64,000 nucleotides of DNA. Source: Streptomyces lydicus. Lineage in GTDB: Bacteria; Actinomycetota; Actinomycetes; Streptomycetales; Streptomycetaceae. A program made the position numbers and the translations under genes. The notes under the pieces are model-generated. The model was not told the origin of the DNA. It saw only the letters and a list, made by a program, of their open reading frames with translations, and did no database searches. Location of the stretch: the NCBI RefSeq assembly GCF_000717345.1, contig NZ_JNZA01000009.1, positions 132,183 to 196,182 of the forward strand. The letters run 5' to 3'. The number at the start of each line of letters is the position of its first letter. Within the stretch, counting starts at the first letter, position 1. Shown one piece after another: positions 17,531 to 26,951 of the stretch.

Positions 17531-18568
17531 GTGAAAACCGACGCGAAGGCCGCCAGTGGTGGCGACGGCTTCGACGCGCTCGACCGCCGGCTCGCCCACG
17601 CGCTCCAGCTCGACGGCCGGGCGCCGTTCAGCAGGATCGCGGCCGTGCTCGGCGTCTCCGACCAGACCGTCGCCCGGCGCTACAGCCGGCTCCGCACCAA
17701 CGGCACGCTCAAAGTGCTGGGGCTGGCCGACGCCCGGGCGCTGGGCGAGGTCGAATGGATGGTCCGGGTGCAGTGCACACCGGAGGCCGCCGTGCCCGTC
17801 GCCGAGGCGCTGGCACGCCGCTCGGACACCTCCTGGGTCAGCCTGATGTCCGGCGGCACCGAGATCACCGCGGTCTGCCGCGCGGCCAGCAGCGAGCACA
17901 GCGACGCCCTGCTGCTCCAGAAGCTGCCGCGCACCCCGAGCGTCGTCGGCGTCACCGCGCACTGTCTGCTGCACGAGTTCTACGGCGGCCCGCGCGGCAT
18001 CATCAGCAAGTCCGGTGCGCTGACCGACGAGGAGATCGCCCGGCTGAGCCCGCCGCAACGGGACCCGGAAGCGGAGCCGTTCGCGGCCCCGGTGCGGCTC
18101 GACGACGCAGACCGCCGGCTCTTCGACGCGCTCGCCCGCGACGGCCGCACGCCGCTGGCCGAACTCGCCGCCGTCACCGGCTGGTCGCCCACCACCGTCC
18201 GCCGCCGCCTCGCCGAACTGCGCGCGGCCGGGGTGCTGTACTACGACATCGACTACGACCTGCGGCAGTACGGATACGGCGTGATGGTCGCCCTGTGGCT
18301 GTCCGTCGCACCCGCCGAACTCGCCGCCACCGGCGAGGCGTTGGCGGCACACCCGGAGGTCGCCTTCGCCGGCGCCACCACCGGGCCGAACAACCTTTTC
18401 GCGTCCGTGCTGTGCCGGGACGTCGGCGCGCTCTACACGTATCTGACGACCCGCGTGGCGGCGCTGCCCGGCGTACGGACGATGGAGAGCGCGCCCCGCA
18501 TCCGGCAGGTCAAGGGACCGGGGCCGCTGACCGTCACCGCGCCGGCCGGCCCGGGACGGCGCCGGTGA
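17531..18568 (+). CDS. Two-domain Lrp/AsnC family transcriptional regulator
   Basis: The protein has 345 residues, about twice a standard Lrp. It contains two helix-turn-helix/ligand-sensing units in tandem: DRRLAHALQLDGRAPFSRIAAVLG and then DRRLFDALARDGRTPLAELAAVTG, each followed by a RAM-like sensor half. GTG 17531 has no ribosome site, but a TAGCCT box ends eight bases upstream, the pattern of a leaderless Streptomyces transcript. Its stop overlaps the next GTG. A role in controlling the divergent DHA2 exporter is inferred from position only. Confidence 0.88.
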   Translation: MKTDAKAASGGDGFDALDRRLAHALQLDGRAPFSRIAAVLGVSDQTVARRYSRLRTNGTLKVLGLADARALGEVEWMVRVQCTPEAAVPVAEALARRSDTSWVSLMSGGTEITAVCRAASSEHSDALLLQKLPRTPSVVGVTAHCLLHEFYGGPRGIISKSGALTDEEIARLSPPQRDPEAEPFAAPVRLDDADRRLFDALARDGRTPLAELAAVTGWSPTTVRRRLAELRAAGVLYYDIDYDLRQYGYGVMVALWLSVAPAELAATGEALAAHPEVAFAGATTGPNNLFASVLCRDVGALYTYLTTRVAALPGVRTMESAPRIRQVKGPGPLTVTAPAGPGRRR

Positions 18569-19281
18569 GCCCCCGGCCGGTCCCGGCGCCGGGCTCCCTG
18601 ATGGAGCCGCCGCGCCGCGGGCAGCCCTGGTGGTCCGGCCGCAACCCGCTGGTCTGGGTGCGCGACTGGGTGCGTTCGACGCCCGGCACCCACATCTGGC
18701 TGCTGGTCATCGGCGTCACGAGCCTGGTGATCGCCTCCGCCTCCGAGGGCCTGGAACAATTCCTCGTCCACCGCACCAGCAGCAACATCCACGAACTGAA
18801 CGAGCATCCGCTGCCGTCGCTGCTCATCAGCGGCTTCTGGATCGAACGCCCGGCGTCGTTCCTGCTCTACGTGGTGATGTTCGAGCTGCTGCACGCCAAC
18901 GTGGAGCGCTGGGTGGGGACGTGGCGCTGGCTGCTGACCGTCGGCGGCGCGCACATCGCCGCCACCCTGGCCAGCCAGGAACTGGTGCTGCTGGCTATCG
19001 AGGGCCACCGGCTGCCGCGCTCGATGACCCATGTCGTGGACATCGGCGTCTCCTACGGGCTGGCCGCGGCCGCCGGTCTGCTGACCTACCGGCTGCTGCC
19101 GCCCTGGCGCTACGGCTACCTCGTCGCGGTGCTGGTCTTCTTCGGCATCCCCCTGACCACCGGCGCGACCTTCACCGACTTCGGCCATGCCATCGCACTG
19201 ACCATGGGCTTCGCGGCCTGGCCCCTGACCCCGGCGGCCGCCGCCGGGGCGGTGGAGGAGGAGGCTGAGGGAGAGCCCTAG
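18565..19281 (+). CDS. Rhomboid-like multi-spanning membrane protein
   Basis: The protein has 238 residues and five to six spans (HIWLLVIGVTSLVIASASEG, SFLLYVVMFELLHANVERWV, WLLTVGGAHIAATLASQELV, VDIGVSYGLAAAAGLLTYRL, YLVAVLVFFGIPLTTGATFTDFGHAIALTMGF). The helices resemble the rhomboid-like family of actinobacteria, including an H-I-A-A-T and a terminal FGHA motif, but a convincing GxSG protease serine is not seen, so it may be inactive or have another role. Translation is coupled to the Lrp gene by a GTGA overlap. Confidence 0.72.
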   Translation: MSPRPVPAPGSLMEPPRRGQPWWSGRNPLVWVRDWVRSTPGTHIWLLVIGVTSLVIASASEGLEQFLVHRTSSNIHELNEHPLPSLLISGFWIERPASFLLYVVMFELLHANVERWVGTWRWLLTVGGAHIAATLASQELVLLAIEGHRLPRSMTHVVDIGVSYGLAAAAGLLTYRLLPPWRYGYLVAVLVFFGIPLTTGATFTDFGHAIALTMGFAAWPLTPAAAAGAVEEEAEGEP

Positions 19282-19303
19282 GGCGGGGGCGAACACATCC
19301 CGT

Positions 19304-19322
19304 AGGGGGCACGAGGCCCCCT
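19304..19322. terminator. Hairpin between convergent rhomboid-like and HAD genes
   Basis: Arms AGGGGGC and GCCCCCT enclose a loop of ACGAG, 23 bases after the rhomboid-like stop. The rest of the 276-base gap holds three degenerate copies of CCCCGCGACAGTCACC (about 19373-19442) and no gene. Confidence 0.6.
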
Positions 19323-19557
19323 GCGGGGCCACAACGTGGGGGCGGGGGCGGGGTATTCCCGTGGTGGGCACCCCGCGACAGGCCCCCGCGAAAGGCACCC
19401 CCGCAGGAAACCCTGCGACAGTCACCCCCGCGACAGTCACCCGGTACCGGTACCGGTTTCGGGCCAACGTCGGCCACAGCGCAACGGGTGGCCGGGGCGG
19501 AATCGCGCCCCGGCCTGTTCCCTCGGCCCGGTCCGGTTGGGCTCGGTTCGGTTCGGC

Positions 19558-20388
19558 TCAGAGGCCGTACAGGCGCTCCAGTACGGCCGCGATGCCGTCG
19601 TCCTCGTTGGAGGTGGTGACCTCGTCCGCGACGGCCTTCAGCTCGTCGTGGGCGTTGGCCATGGCCACGCCGTGCGCGGCCCAGGCGAACATCGGGATGT
19701 CGTTGGGCATGTCGCCGAAGGCCACCGTCTGCTTGGCGGTCAGGCCCAGGCGGCGGGCGGCCAGCGACAGGCCGGTGGCCTTCGTCAGGCCCAGCGGCAG
19801 CAGCTCGACGATGCCCTCACCGGCCATCGTCACGCCCACCAGATCACCGGCCACCTGGCGCGCGGCGAGCGCCAGCGCGTCGTCGTCCAGCGTCGGGTGC
19901 TGGAGGTAGACCTTGTTGAGCGGGGCCGCCCACAGCTCGCCGGGGTCGTCGATCATGACGTTCGGCAGCGGGCCCTCGTGGACCCGGTAGCCGGGGCCGA
20001 CCAGCACCTCGCCCTCCAGGCCGTCCCGGCTCGCCGCCAGGAACAGCGGGCCGACCTCCGCCTCGATCTTGGACAGCGCGAGCCCGGCCAGCTGGCGGTC
20101 GAGCGTCACCGACGTCAGGAGGCGGTGCTCACCGGCGTGGTAGACCTGCCCGCCCTGGCCGCACACCGCGAGGCCGTCGTAGTCGAGGGCGTCGAGGATG
20201 TGCCGGGTCCAGGGCACCGCACGGCCGGTGACGACGATGTGCGCCGCGCCCGCCGCGGTGGCCGCGGCGAGCGCCTGACGGGTGCGCTCGGAGACGGTGT
20301 CGTCCGGACGCAGCAGCGTGCCGTCGAGATCCGTCGCGATGAGCGTGTACGGCAGCGGCGGGACGGCCGCCGGAGCTGGTGCGCTCAC
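19558..20388 (-). CDS. HAD-superfamily Cof-type phosphatase (HAD-IIB)
   Basis: The protein has 276 residues. Motif I is ATDLDGTLL with the nucleophile Asp, motif II is VVTGR, the motif III Lys is in the [10 protein letters not shown] segment and motif IV is [13 protein letters not shown]. The large C2B-type cap lies between motifs II and III. Such enzymes dephosphorylate sugar phosphates or FMN-like compounds. The GTG start at 20388 overlaps the serS stop as GTGA, so expression is coupled to serS. Confidence 0.92.
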   Translation of the reverse strand: MSAPAPAAVPPLPYTLIATDLDGTLLRPDDTVSERTRQALAAATAAGAAHIVVTGRAVPWTRHILDALDYDGLAVCGQGGQVYHAGEHRLLTSVTLDRQLAGLALSKIEAEVGPLFLAASRDGLEGEVLVGPGYRVHEGPLPNVMIDDPGELWAAPLNKVYLQHPTLDDDALALAARQVAGDLVGVTMAGEGIVELLPLGLTKATGLSLAARRLGLTAKQTVAFGDMPNDIPMFAWAAHGVAMANAHDELKAVADEVTTSNEDDGIAAVLERLYGL

Positions 20389-21674
20389 TTGGCGAGGGGC
20401 TCCAGGATCTCCCGTCCGCCCAGGTAGGGGCGGAGCATCTCGGGGACGCGCACGGAGCCGTCCGCCTGCTGGTGGTTCTCGAAGATCGCCACGATGGTGC
20501 GCGGAACGGCGCAGAGCGTGCCGTTGAGCGTCGCGAGCGGCCGCACCTTCTGCTTGCCGTCGACGGATTCGCGCATCCGGACCGACAGCCGGCGCGCCTG
20601 GAACTCGTCGCAGTTCGAGGCCGAGGTCAGCTCGCGGTACTTGCCCTGGGTGGGGATCCACGCCTCGCAGTCGAACTTGCGGGAGGCCGAGGAGCCGAGG
20701 TCACCGGTGGCGACGTCGATCACCTGGAACGGCAGCTCCAGACCGGTCAGCCACTGCTTCTCCCAGTCGAGCAGCCGCTGGTGCTCGGCCTGCGCGTCCT
20801 CCGGTGCGACGTACGAGAACATCTCGACCTTGTCGAACTGGTGGACCCGGAAGATGCCGCGGGTGTCCTTGCCGTACGTGCCGGCCTCGCGGCGGAAGCA
20901 CGGGGAGAAACCGGCGTAGCGCAGCGGCAGCTGGCTCGCGTCGACGATCTCGTCCATGTGGTACGCGGCGAGCGGGACCTCGGAGGTGCCGACCAGGTAG
21001 TAGTCGTCCTTCTCCAGGTGGTAGACGTTCTCGGCGGCCTGGCCGAGGAAGCCGGTGCCCTCCATGGCGTGCGGACGCACCAGCGCGGGGGTCAGCATCG
21101 GGATGAAGCCGGCCTCGGTGGCCTGGGCGATGGCGGCGTTGACGAGGGCGAGCTCCAGCAGCGCGCCGATGCCCGTCAGGTAGTAGAAGCGCGAGCCGGA
21201 GACCTTGGCGGCGCGCTCCACGTCGATGGCGCCGAGCGCCTGGCCGATCTCCAGGTGGTCCTTGGGCTCGAAGCCCTCGGTGGTGAAGTCGCGGATCGTG
21301 CCGTGCGTCTCCAGGACCCGGAAGTCCTCCTCGCCGCCGACGGGGACGTCGGGGTGGACGAGGTTGCCGAGCTTCAGCAGCAGCTGCTGGGTCTCGTCCT
21401 TGGCCTCGTCCTGGGCGGCGTCGGCGGCCTTGACGGCGGCGGCGAGCTCGCCGGCCTTCTTCAGCAGCTCGGCCTTCTCGTCGCCGGCGGCCTTGGGGAT
21501 GAGCTTGCCGAGCGCCTTCTGCTCGGCACGCAGCTCGTCGAAGCGGACGCTGGACGACCTGCGCCGCTCGTCGGCGGAGAGAAGCGCGTCGACGAGGTCG
21601 ACGTCCTCTCCACGGACGCGCTGGGACGCGCGCACACGGTCGGGGTCCTCACGGAGCAGGCGAAGGTCAATCAC
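20385..21674 (-). CDS. serS: Seryl-tRNA synthetase
   Basis: The protein has 429 residues, the full bacterial length. The N-terminal antiparallel coiled-coil arm (about 30-105) contacts the long variable arm of tRNA-Ser. Class II motifs are clear: motif 2 [25 protein letters not shown], the TSE/Ser-binding [12 protein letters not shown], and motif 3 near [19 protein letters not shown]. It charges tRNA-Ser (and tRNA-Sec where present) with serine. It is preceded by an unusually long intergenic region carrying DnaA boxes and is followed by the coupled HAD gene. The serS-pheA neighbourhood is typical of Streptomyces. Confidence 0.98.
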   Translation of the reverse strand: MIDLRLLREDPDRVRASQRVRGEDVDLVDALLSADERRRSSSVRFDELRAEQKALGKLIPKAAGDEKAELLKKAGELAAAVKAADAAQDEAKDETQQLLLKLGNLVHPDVPVGGEEDFRVLETHGTIRDFTTEGFEPKDHLEIGQALGAIDVERAAKVSGSRFYYLTGIGALLELALVNAAIAQATEAGFIPMLTPALVRPHAMEGTGFLGQAAENVYHLEKDDYYLVGTSEVPLAAYHMDEIVDASQLPLRYAGFSPCFRREAGTYGKDTRGIFRVHQFDKVEMFSYVAPEDAQAEHQRLLDWEKQWLTGLELPFQVIDVATGDLGSSASRKFDCEAWIPTQGKYRELTSASNCDEFQARRLSVRMRESVDGKQKVRPLATLNGTLCAVPRTIVAIFENHQQADGSVRVPEMLRPYLGGREILEPLAK

Positions 21675-22347
21675 ACCCCCAGGCTACCGGGGCCGCGCCC
21701 CGCCCCTCGACGCGATATTCTCCACCAAATCGCTTTGCCCGTTTTGCGCGGTTTATCCCACGGTGGGGCGGGGCCGGTGAAGAGGGTGTCGAGACGGTGG
21801 GAAGTGGAGTGGGGGATAGGGGAGAAGTGGAGACGGGGAAGGGGGGCGCGGGCGCGCGGAACGGAATTCCGGATGTCCGCGATGGGGCTTTCGCGGGGGC
21901 CGGCGCCGGGTGATCCACTATGGGGAGAGCGGGAGTTGGGCCGCTGGTTTTCCCCGGACATCCCCCGGTTGTCCACAGGGGCCGAGGGTTCCCGGATTCT
22001 TATCCACAGGCTGTGTGTGAGATCTGTGGAAGTCGGAGCCGATCATTCCGCTCCCGAAATGCTCGACTATGGATTCTCTGTCCAAACCCCGTTCACGCAC
22101 TCTTTCGTGTGGGATTGCCTCGCCCTAAAGGATTGATCACGTGAATTGTGCTGACGGGGGCCGGGGTCGGGCACTGTGGAACGATGTGGAAGGGTGTGGT
22201 GTCAGTAGGGCGATATGTCGACTGTGTCCGACTCTCGTGTCGACTTACCCACAGGTCGAGAACCGAGCCTGTGGATAACTTTGTGGACAACTCACAGCCG
22301 CTCCGGAAGCCGCAGGTCGAGCCCGGACGCGAGCGCGCCGGGACGGC
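21675..22347. other. 673-bp intergenic region with a cluster of DnaA boxes
   Basis: No convincing gene is present, since open frames here lack codon bias. The region is AT-richer than its surroundings. Exact or near-exact DnaA boxes are TTGTCCACA at 21969-21977 (plus), TTATCCACA at 22000-22008 (plus), TTACCCACA at 22245-22253 (plus, one mismatch), TTATCCACA at 22270-22278 (minus) and TTGTCCACA at 22282-22290 (minus). They form a left pair and a right trio about 240 bases apart, in opposite orientations. Weaker TGTGGAA elements lie between them (around 22024, 22175 and 22185). This is not the dnaA-dnaN origin. It also contains the serS promoter region. Confidence 0.85.
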
Positions 22348-23274
22348 TCAGCGACGCCCGTCCAGGCAGCGCGCCAGCCAGTCCGACGCCTCGGTGAACG
22401 CGGTGTCCGACATCTCCCGCCGCACGGTCGGCGTCATCTCGTCCGCCCGCGGATACGAACCCAGGAAGCGCACGTCACGGCAGACCCGCTTGAGGCCCAT
22501 CAGCACCTCGCTGACCCGGCGGTCGGTGACGTGCCCCTCGCAGTCCACCGAGAAGCAGTAGCGGCCGATGCCCTCACCGGTCGGCCGGGACTCGATCCGC
22601 ATCATGCTGACGCCGCGGACCGCGTACTCCTGAAGCAGCTCCAGCAGCGCACCCGGGTGGTCCTCGGCCAGCCACAGCACGACGGAGGTCTTGTCCGCGC
22701 CGGTGGGCGACGCCGGCCGGGCCGGGCGGCCCACCAGGACGAAGCGGGTGGTCGCGTTCTGCGCGTCGTGGATGTCGGTGACCAGCGGCGTCAGGCCGTA
22801 CGTCGTCGCCGCGAACTCACCCGCGAAGGCGCCGTCGTAACGGCCCTCCTGCACCAGCCGCGCGCCGTCGGCGTTCGAGGCCGCCGACTCCCACACCGCC
22901 TCGGGCAGTTGGGCCGCCAGCCACTTGCGCACCTGCGGCTGGGCGACCGGGTGCCCGGTCACCGTCTTGACGTCGTCGAGCGCCGTGCCGGGGCGTACCA
23001 GCAGCGCGAAGGCGATCGGCAGCAGCACCTCGCGGTAGATCATCAGCGGCTCGCCGGCGGCGAGTTCGTCGAGGGTGGTGGTGACCCCGCCCTCGACGGA
23101 GTTCTCGATCGGCACCAGGGCCGCGGCGGCCTCACCGGCGCGCACCGCGTCCAGCGCCGCCGGCACCGACACCATCGGCACCAGCTCGCGCGTCGCCGCC
23201 TCGGGAAGGCTGCGCAGCGCGGCCTCGGTGAACGTGCCCGCGGGGCCGAGATACGTATAGCGGCTGGCCGACAT
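22348..23274 (-). CDS. pheA: Prephenate dehydratase
   Basis: The protein has 308 residues. The catalytic domain (1-180) contains YLGPAGTFTEAAL, VPIENSVEGGV and the catalytic NATTRFVLVG Thr-Arg-Phe motif. The C-terminal ACT domain (about 195-280) contains PGALLELLQEYAVRGVSMMRIESRP and GRYCFSVDCEGH, which bind phenylalanine for feedback inhibition. It makes phenylpyruvate for phenylalanine biosynthesis. ATG 23274 has a GAGGGAG site. Confidence 0.97.
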   Translation of the reverse strand: MSASRYTYLGPAGTFTEAALRSLPEAATRELVPMVSVPAALDAVRAGEAAAALVPIENSVEGGVTTTLDELAAGEPLMIYREVLLPIAFALLVRPGTALDDVKTVTGHPVAQPQVRKWLAAQLPEAVWESAASNADGARLVQEGRYDGAFAGEFAATTYGLTPLVTDIHDAQNATTRFVLVGRPARPASPTGADKTSVVLWLAEDHPGALLELLQEYAVRGVSMMRIESRPTGEGIGRYCFSVDCEGHVTDRRVSEVLMGLKRVCRDVRFLGSYPRADEMTPTVRREMSDTAFTEASDWLARCLDGRR

Positions 23275-23355
23275 CGTTGAGCTCCCTCGCGTAACTGCGG
23301 GGGCACCCCGCCGATCTACTCCCTGCCCTGCCACGATACCCAGCCCCCTCGGCCA

Positions 23356-23388
23356 CCGGGCGGGACTTCCGCGGGCCGGACCGCCCGG
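23356..23388 (-). terminator. Hairpin after the copper operon
   Basis: Arms CCGGGCGG (23356-23363) and CCGCCCGG (23381-23388) lie immediately downstream of the dtpA stop on the minus strand, with a 17-base loop. Confidence 0.5.
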
Positions 23389-23392
23389 GTCC

Positions 23393-24715
23393 CTAGCCCT
23401 CCAGCAGCGGCCGGCCCACGTAGCCGCCGGGCTCCGCGGCCGGCGGCACCGCGAACAGACCGCTCGCCTCGTGCCGCAGGAACGGCGACAGGGCGTCCCC
23501 GCGGTCCAGCTTCCGCTGCACCTGGGTGAAGGCGCGGAGCGGATCGGCCTGCCAGCAGACGAACAGCAGCCCGGCGTCCGGGGCGCCGTCCTCCCGGTAG
23601 CCGTCGTGGAACGAGAACGGCCGGCGCAGCATCGCCGCGCCCTGGTTGGACTCCGGGGCGGCGATCCGGGCGTGCGCGTTGGACGGGATGACCGGCAGCC
23701 CGTCCGGCCCGGTCGCGTCCAGCCGCATCGGGGTGGTCTCCGAGCCGCCGGTCAGCGGCGCACCGTCGTCCTTACGGCGCCCGATGACCCGCTCCTGTTC
23801 GTGCCGGGAGCGCTGCTCCCAGTCGTCCAGCAGCATCCGGATCCGGCGGACGACCGCGTACGAGCCGCCGCGCATCCACTCCTGCGCGGCGTCCCGCCCC
23901 ACGAAGATCCGCTCGTCGAAGTCCTTGTCGGACGGCTTGGGGTTGTTGGTGCCGTCGAGCTGGCCCATCAGGTTGCGGGCGGTCATCGGGCGCGCGGTGG
24001 CGCCCGGGGTGCGGTTGAAGCCGTTCATCTGCCAGCGCAGCCGGGCGCTGCCGGCGGCGTCCTTCTGCAGCGCCCGCAGCGCGTGGAAGGCGACCAGCGC
24101 GTCGTCCGCGCCGATCTGGACCCACAGATCGCCGTTGCTGCGCTTGGGGTCCAGCGCGTCGGCGGAGAAGTCCGGCAGCGGGTCGAGCTGCACGGGACGG
24201 CGCGCCGTCAGGCCCGTACGGCCGAAGAAGCTGTGGCCGAAGCCGAAGGTCACGGTCAGCGAGGACGGGCCGGCGTCCAGCGCGACCCCGGTGTCGGCGG
24301 CCGGGGTGCGGCCGGCCATCAGCTCCTCGGCCGTGCGCGACCAGCGGCGCAGCAGCGCGGCGGCCTCCTTGCGGCCGGCCCCGGGCGCCAGGTCGAAGGC
24401 GACGAGGTGCCCGGTGGCCTGCAGCGGGGTGGTGATCCCCGCCTGGTGCCGGGCGCGCGCCTGGCGGAACGCCACCTCGGTCGAGCCGATCGTGGTGACG
24501 GCCTTCGCGGCGTCCTGCTCGGGCTCGGTGGCGGAGACGCCGATGGCGGCCCCGGCCCCGCCGACGACCAGCCCGGCCGCGCCCGCCGCGCCGACGGTGC
24601 CGAGCAGCCGGCGGCGGGAGAGCTCCAGGGAGTTCTGCGGGGTGGCCGGCGTGGCGCCGGAGGTCTTCGGGCCGGCGGCCCGGGGGCCCGCCGCCTGCTC
24701 GGTTCGCTTGCTCAT
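23393..24715 (-). CDS. dtpA: Tat-secreted DyP-type heme peroxidase (DtpA/EfeB type)
   Basis: The protein has 440 residues. A twin-arginine signal (SRRRLLGTVGAAGAAGLVVGG) directs export of folded, heme-loaded protein. DyP landmarks are GQLDGTNNPKPSD (GxxDG motif with the distal Asp), the proximal heme His in PSNAHARIAAPE and the distal Arg in MLRRPFSFHDG. It is the last gene of the copper operon and overlaps the CopC/CopD gene as TGATG. In Streptomyces lividans the equivalent DtpA takes part in maturation of the copper radical oxidase GlxA and in morphogenesis, which fits this context. Confidence 0.95.
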   Translation of the reverse strand: MSKRTEQAAGPRAAGPKTSGATPATPQNSLELSRRRLLGTVGAAGAAGLVVGGAGAAIGVSATEPEQDAAKAVTTIGSTEVAFRQARARHQAGITTPLQATGHLVAFDLAPGAGRKEAAALLRRWSRTAEELMAGRTPAADTGVALDAGPSSLTVTFGFGHSFFGRTGLTARRPVQLDPLPDFSADALDPKRSNGDLWVQIGADDALVAFHALRALQKDAAGSARLRWQMNGFNRTPGATARPMTARNLMGQLDGTNNPKPSDKDFDERIFVGRDAAQEWMRGGSYAVVRRIRMLLDDWEQRSRHEQERVIGRRKDDGAPLTGGSETTPMRLDATGPDGLPVIPSNAHARIAAPESNQGAAMLRRPFSFHDGYREDGAPDAGLLFVCWQADPLRAFTQVQRKLDRGDALSPFLRHEASGLFAVPPAAEPGGYVGRPLLEG

Positions 24716-26877
24716 CAGCCGATCTTCACGTTCCTGATCTCGGTCACCTGGTCGATGTCGGAGGTCCGTACGAGCAGCGAGAGCTGCCACTGCCCGGGCA
24801 CCGGCAGCTGGACGCCGCTCGCGCGCCAGTGGCCCGTACCGGTGTGCCGGGGGACGACCGGCAGCGGCCCGAGCTTCTTGGCCTTCTGGGTGAAGGAGAC
24901 CTTCACCTCGGGGACGTCCATGGCCTTGCCCGACGGGTCGGAGAGCCGCAGCCGCAGCTCGTTGGCGTTGCCGCTGCGGCCGGGGTCGAGGTCGACCCGG
25001 GCGGTGCCCTTGCCGTGCGGGCCGCCGGTGTCGAAGGGGACGGTCAGCACCTGCGGCTGGTTGGAGGCGGTGGACTGCCCGCCCGAAGCTGCCTGGACCG
25101 CCGCCTCCGTACGGGCCGGCTCGGTGGCCGTCAGCACCGTCGTCACCACCAGCAGGACGACGGCGACCGACGCCTCGGCGAGCACGGACCGCCGCAGCCC
25201 CAGCCGCTCCGGGTCCGCGTCCCGCAGCCGCTTGGTACGCGCGCTGCGCAACGCGGCCTGCTGACGGGCGAGTTGGGCGGCGCGGGTGGGGTCGGGGTCG
25301 GTGCTGGGCTCGGTGTCGGGGTCCGGGGCCACCTCAGGGTCCGTGTCCGGGGTCTCTTCAGAGGCCGGGTCCGGGTCCGGGGACGCAGCGGTGGCCGTTG
25401 CGGTGGCGGTGGACGAAGCGGCCGGGGCGCCCGCGGCCGCCTTCCCCGTCGCCTTCCCAGCGGCCTTCGCGGACTGCCGCTCGACCGGCTCCCCGGCCTC
25501 CTGCGCCGCGTCCGCCACATCCGCCGCATCCGTAGCGGCAGCCGTGCCACCGGCCTCGGCCGCCCGTGCCTCGCCCAGCCGCGCCGTCCACCGGCGCGAC
25601 ACCCAGGCGATCCCGACCAGGACCGCCACCAGCCCCACCTTGAGCAGCAGCAGCCGCCCGTAGGCGGTGCCGGTCAGCGCGCTCCAGGTGCCGACCTGCC
25701 GCCAGGACTGGTAGACGCCGGTGGCCGCCAGCACCACCACCGAGCCGAACGCGATCCGCGAGAAGCGGCGGACCGCCGTCCGCTCGACCGGCGGGCCCCA
25801 GTACAGGGACACCAGCAGCGTCGCCAGCCCGCCGAGCCAGGCGGCGACGGCGAGCAGATGCAGCACGTCGACCGGCATCGCGACGGCCGGCTGCAGCCCG
25901 GTCGAGGCGTGTTCGGCCATCGCCCAGGTCGCGGCGAGCCCGGTGGCGACGATCACCCCGCCGATGCCGAGCCCGAAGGTGAGGTCCTTGCGCCGCCGGG
26001 CCTCCTCGGCGGGGTCCACGGCCCCGGTCTCCCCCTCCGCGTCGGTTGTCCCGCCCGCGCCGGCCGGCTCATGGGCCCGCGCGAACGCGCCGAAGAGCAC
26101 CGCGACGAACAGCGCCGCGGCCGCGAGCAGCAGCAGCCGCGACACCAGCGCCGCGCCCGGCTTCGTGAGCAGCACCTGCTGGAGCCCGCCCAGGTCGAAG
26201 ACGTCGGCGAGGTCGCCGGACCCGGTGTACGGCGTGCGCAGCAGCAGCATCGCGACGGTGGTGCCGGTCAGCAGCGCCCAGCCCTGCACGACCAGCCGCT
26301 GCACGGACCGCACGAGGGCCGCGGCCGGCCGGCAGGCCACCACGAAGGCGGCACCGCCTGCCATCAGCACGAACCCGGCGTACGCCAGACAGCGGGCGAT
26401 GCCGTAGAGCGCGCCCACCAGCCCGCCGCCGGCCTCCTGTTGGGGGACCGCCGCGGAGCTCTTGGAGGGCGCGCCGACCGAGAAGGTGAACGCGCCGGAC
26501 ACCGGGTGGCTGTCGGCGGAGACCGCCTGCCAGGCGACGGTGTACGTACCGTTGCCGAGCCCCGGCGGCAGCCCCGTGCCGTACTTGACGGTGGCGCCGC
26601 TGCACAGGTTGCGCAGCTTGCCGCGGTCCACCCGCTTGCCGTGCGGATCCAGCACCCGGATGGAGTCGTCGCCCATCGCGACGCCCTCGGAGAAGGTGAG
26701 CGCCACCTGCTCGGGTGCGCGGTCCACCACCGAACCCTGCGCCGGCGTGCTGCCGGTCAGCGCGGCGTGCGCGGACGCCGGGACGGCGCCGCCGAACAGC
26801 GCGCCGGCCAGCGCCACCGCGACGACCAGCATCCGCAGTACGGCGGACCGTCGCGCGGGTGGCCCGGTGGTGACCAT
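24715..26877 (-). CDS. CopC-CopD fusion copper uptake/resistance membrane protein
   Basis: The protein has 720 residues. A signal peptide is followed by a CopC domain (about 36-135) starting with a Cu(II)-ligand-type His (AHAALTGSTPAQGSVV) and ending with DSHPVSGAFTFSVG. The CopD domain (about 155-440) has eight spans. An acidic Asp/Pro/Glu-rich cytoplasmic linker (about 450-575) is followed by one further span (ASVAVVLLVVTTVLTAT) and a C-terminal extracellular beta domain (about 610-720). The same layout occurs in YcnJ-type proteins. It sits between ecuC and dtpA in the operon. ATG 26877 has an AGGAG site. Confidence 0.93.
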   Translation of the reverse strand: MVTTGPPARRSAVLRMLVVAVALAGALFGGAVPASAHAALTGSTPAQGSVVDRAPEQVALTFSEGVAMGDDSIRVLDPHGKRVDRGKLRNLCSGATVKYGTGLPPGLGNGTYTVAWQAVSADSHPVSGAFTFSVGAPSKSSAAVPQQEAGGGLVGALYGIARCLAYAGFVLMAGGAAFVVACRPAAALVRSVQRLVVQGWALLTGTTVAMLLLRTPYTGSGDLADVFDLGGLQQVLLTKPGAALVSRLLLLAAAALFVAVLFGAFARAHEPAGAGGTTDAEGETGAVDPAEEARRRKDLTFGLGIGGVIVATGLAATWAMAEHASTGLQPAVAMPVDVLHLLAVAAWLGGLATLLVSLYWGPPVERTAVRRFSRIAFGSVVVLAATGVYQSWRQVGTWSALTGTAYGRLLLLKVGLVAVLVGIAWVSRRWTARLGEARAAEAGGTAAATDAADVADAAQEAGEPVERQSAKAAGKATGKAAAGAPAASSTATATATAASPDPDPASEETPDTDPEVAPDPDTEPSTDPDPTRAAQLARQQAALRSARTKRLRDADPERLGLRRSVLAEASVAVVLLVVTTVLTATEPARTEAAVQAASGGQSTASNQPQVLTVPFDTGGPHGKGTARVDLDPGRSGNANELRLRLSDPSGKAMDVPEVKVSFTQKAKKLGPLPVVPRHTGTGHWRASGVQLPVPGQWQLSLLVRTSDIDQVTEIRNVKIG

Positions 26878-26951
26878 AGTGATCGCTCCTCTGACTGCCG
26901 TGGCCGTTACGTCAGGTCGACTGTCGTGCTTCCCGTTACCGCCGCCGCCCG

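Noticed and set aside
20385..21674. T-box riboswitch controlling serS
   Set aside because: No T-box consensus or specifier-type structure could be seen upstream of serS; the long leader is explained by DnaA boxes.
21671..22100. Short minus-strand frames in the serS-pheA gap
   Set aside because: No codon bias, no ribosome site and no protein-like composition; the DnaA boxes explain the composition better.
21969..22290. Chromosomal replication origin
   Set aside because: Streptomyces oriC carries many more boxes and lies between dnaA and dnaN; only five boxes and different flanking genes are found here.
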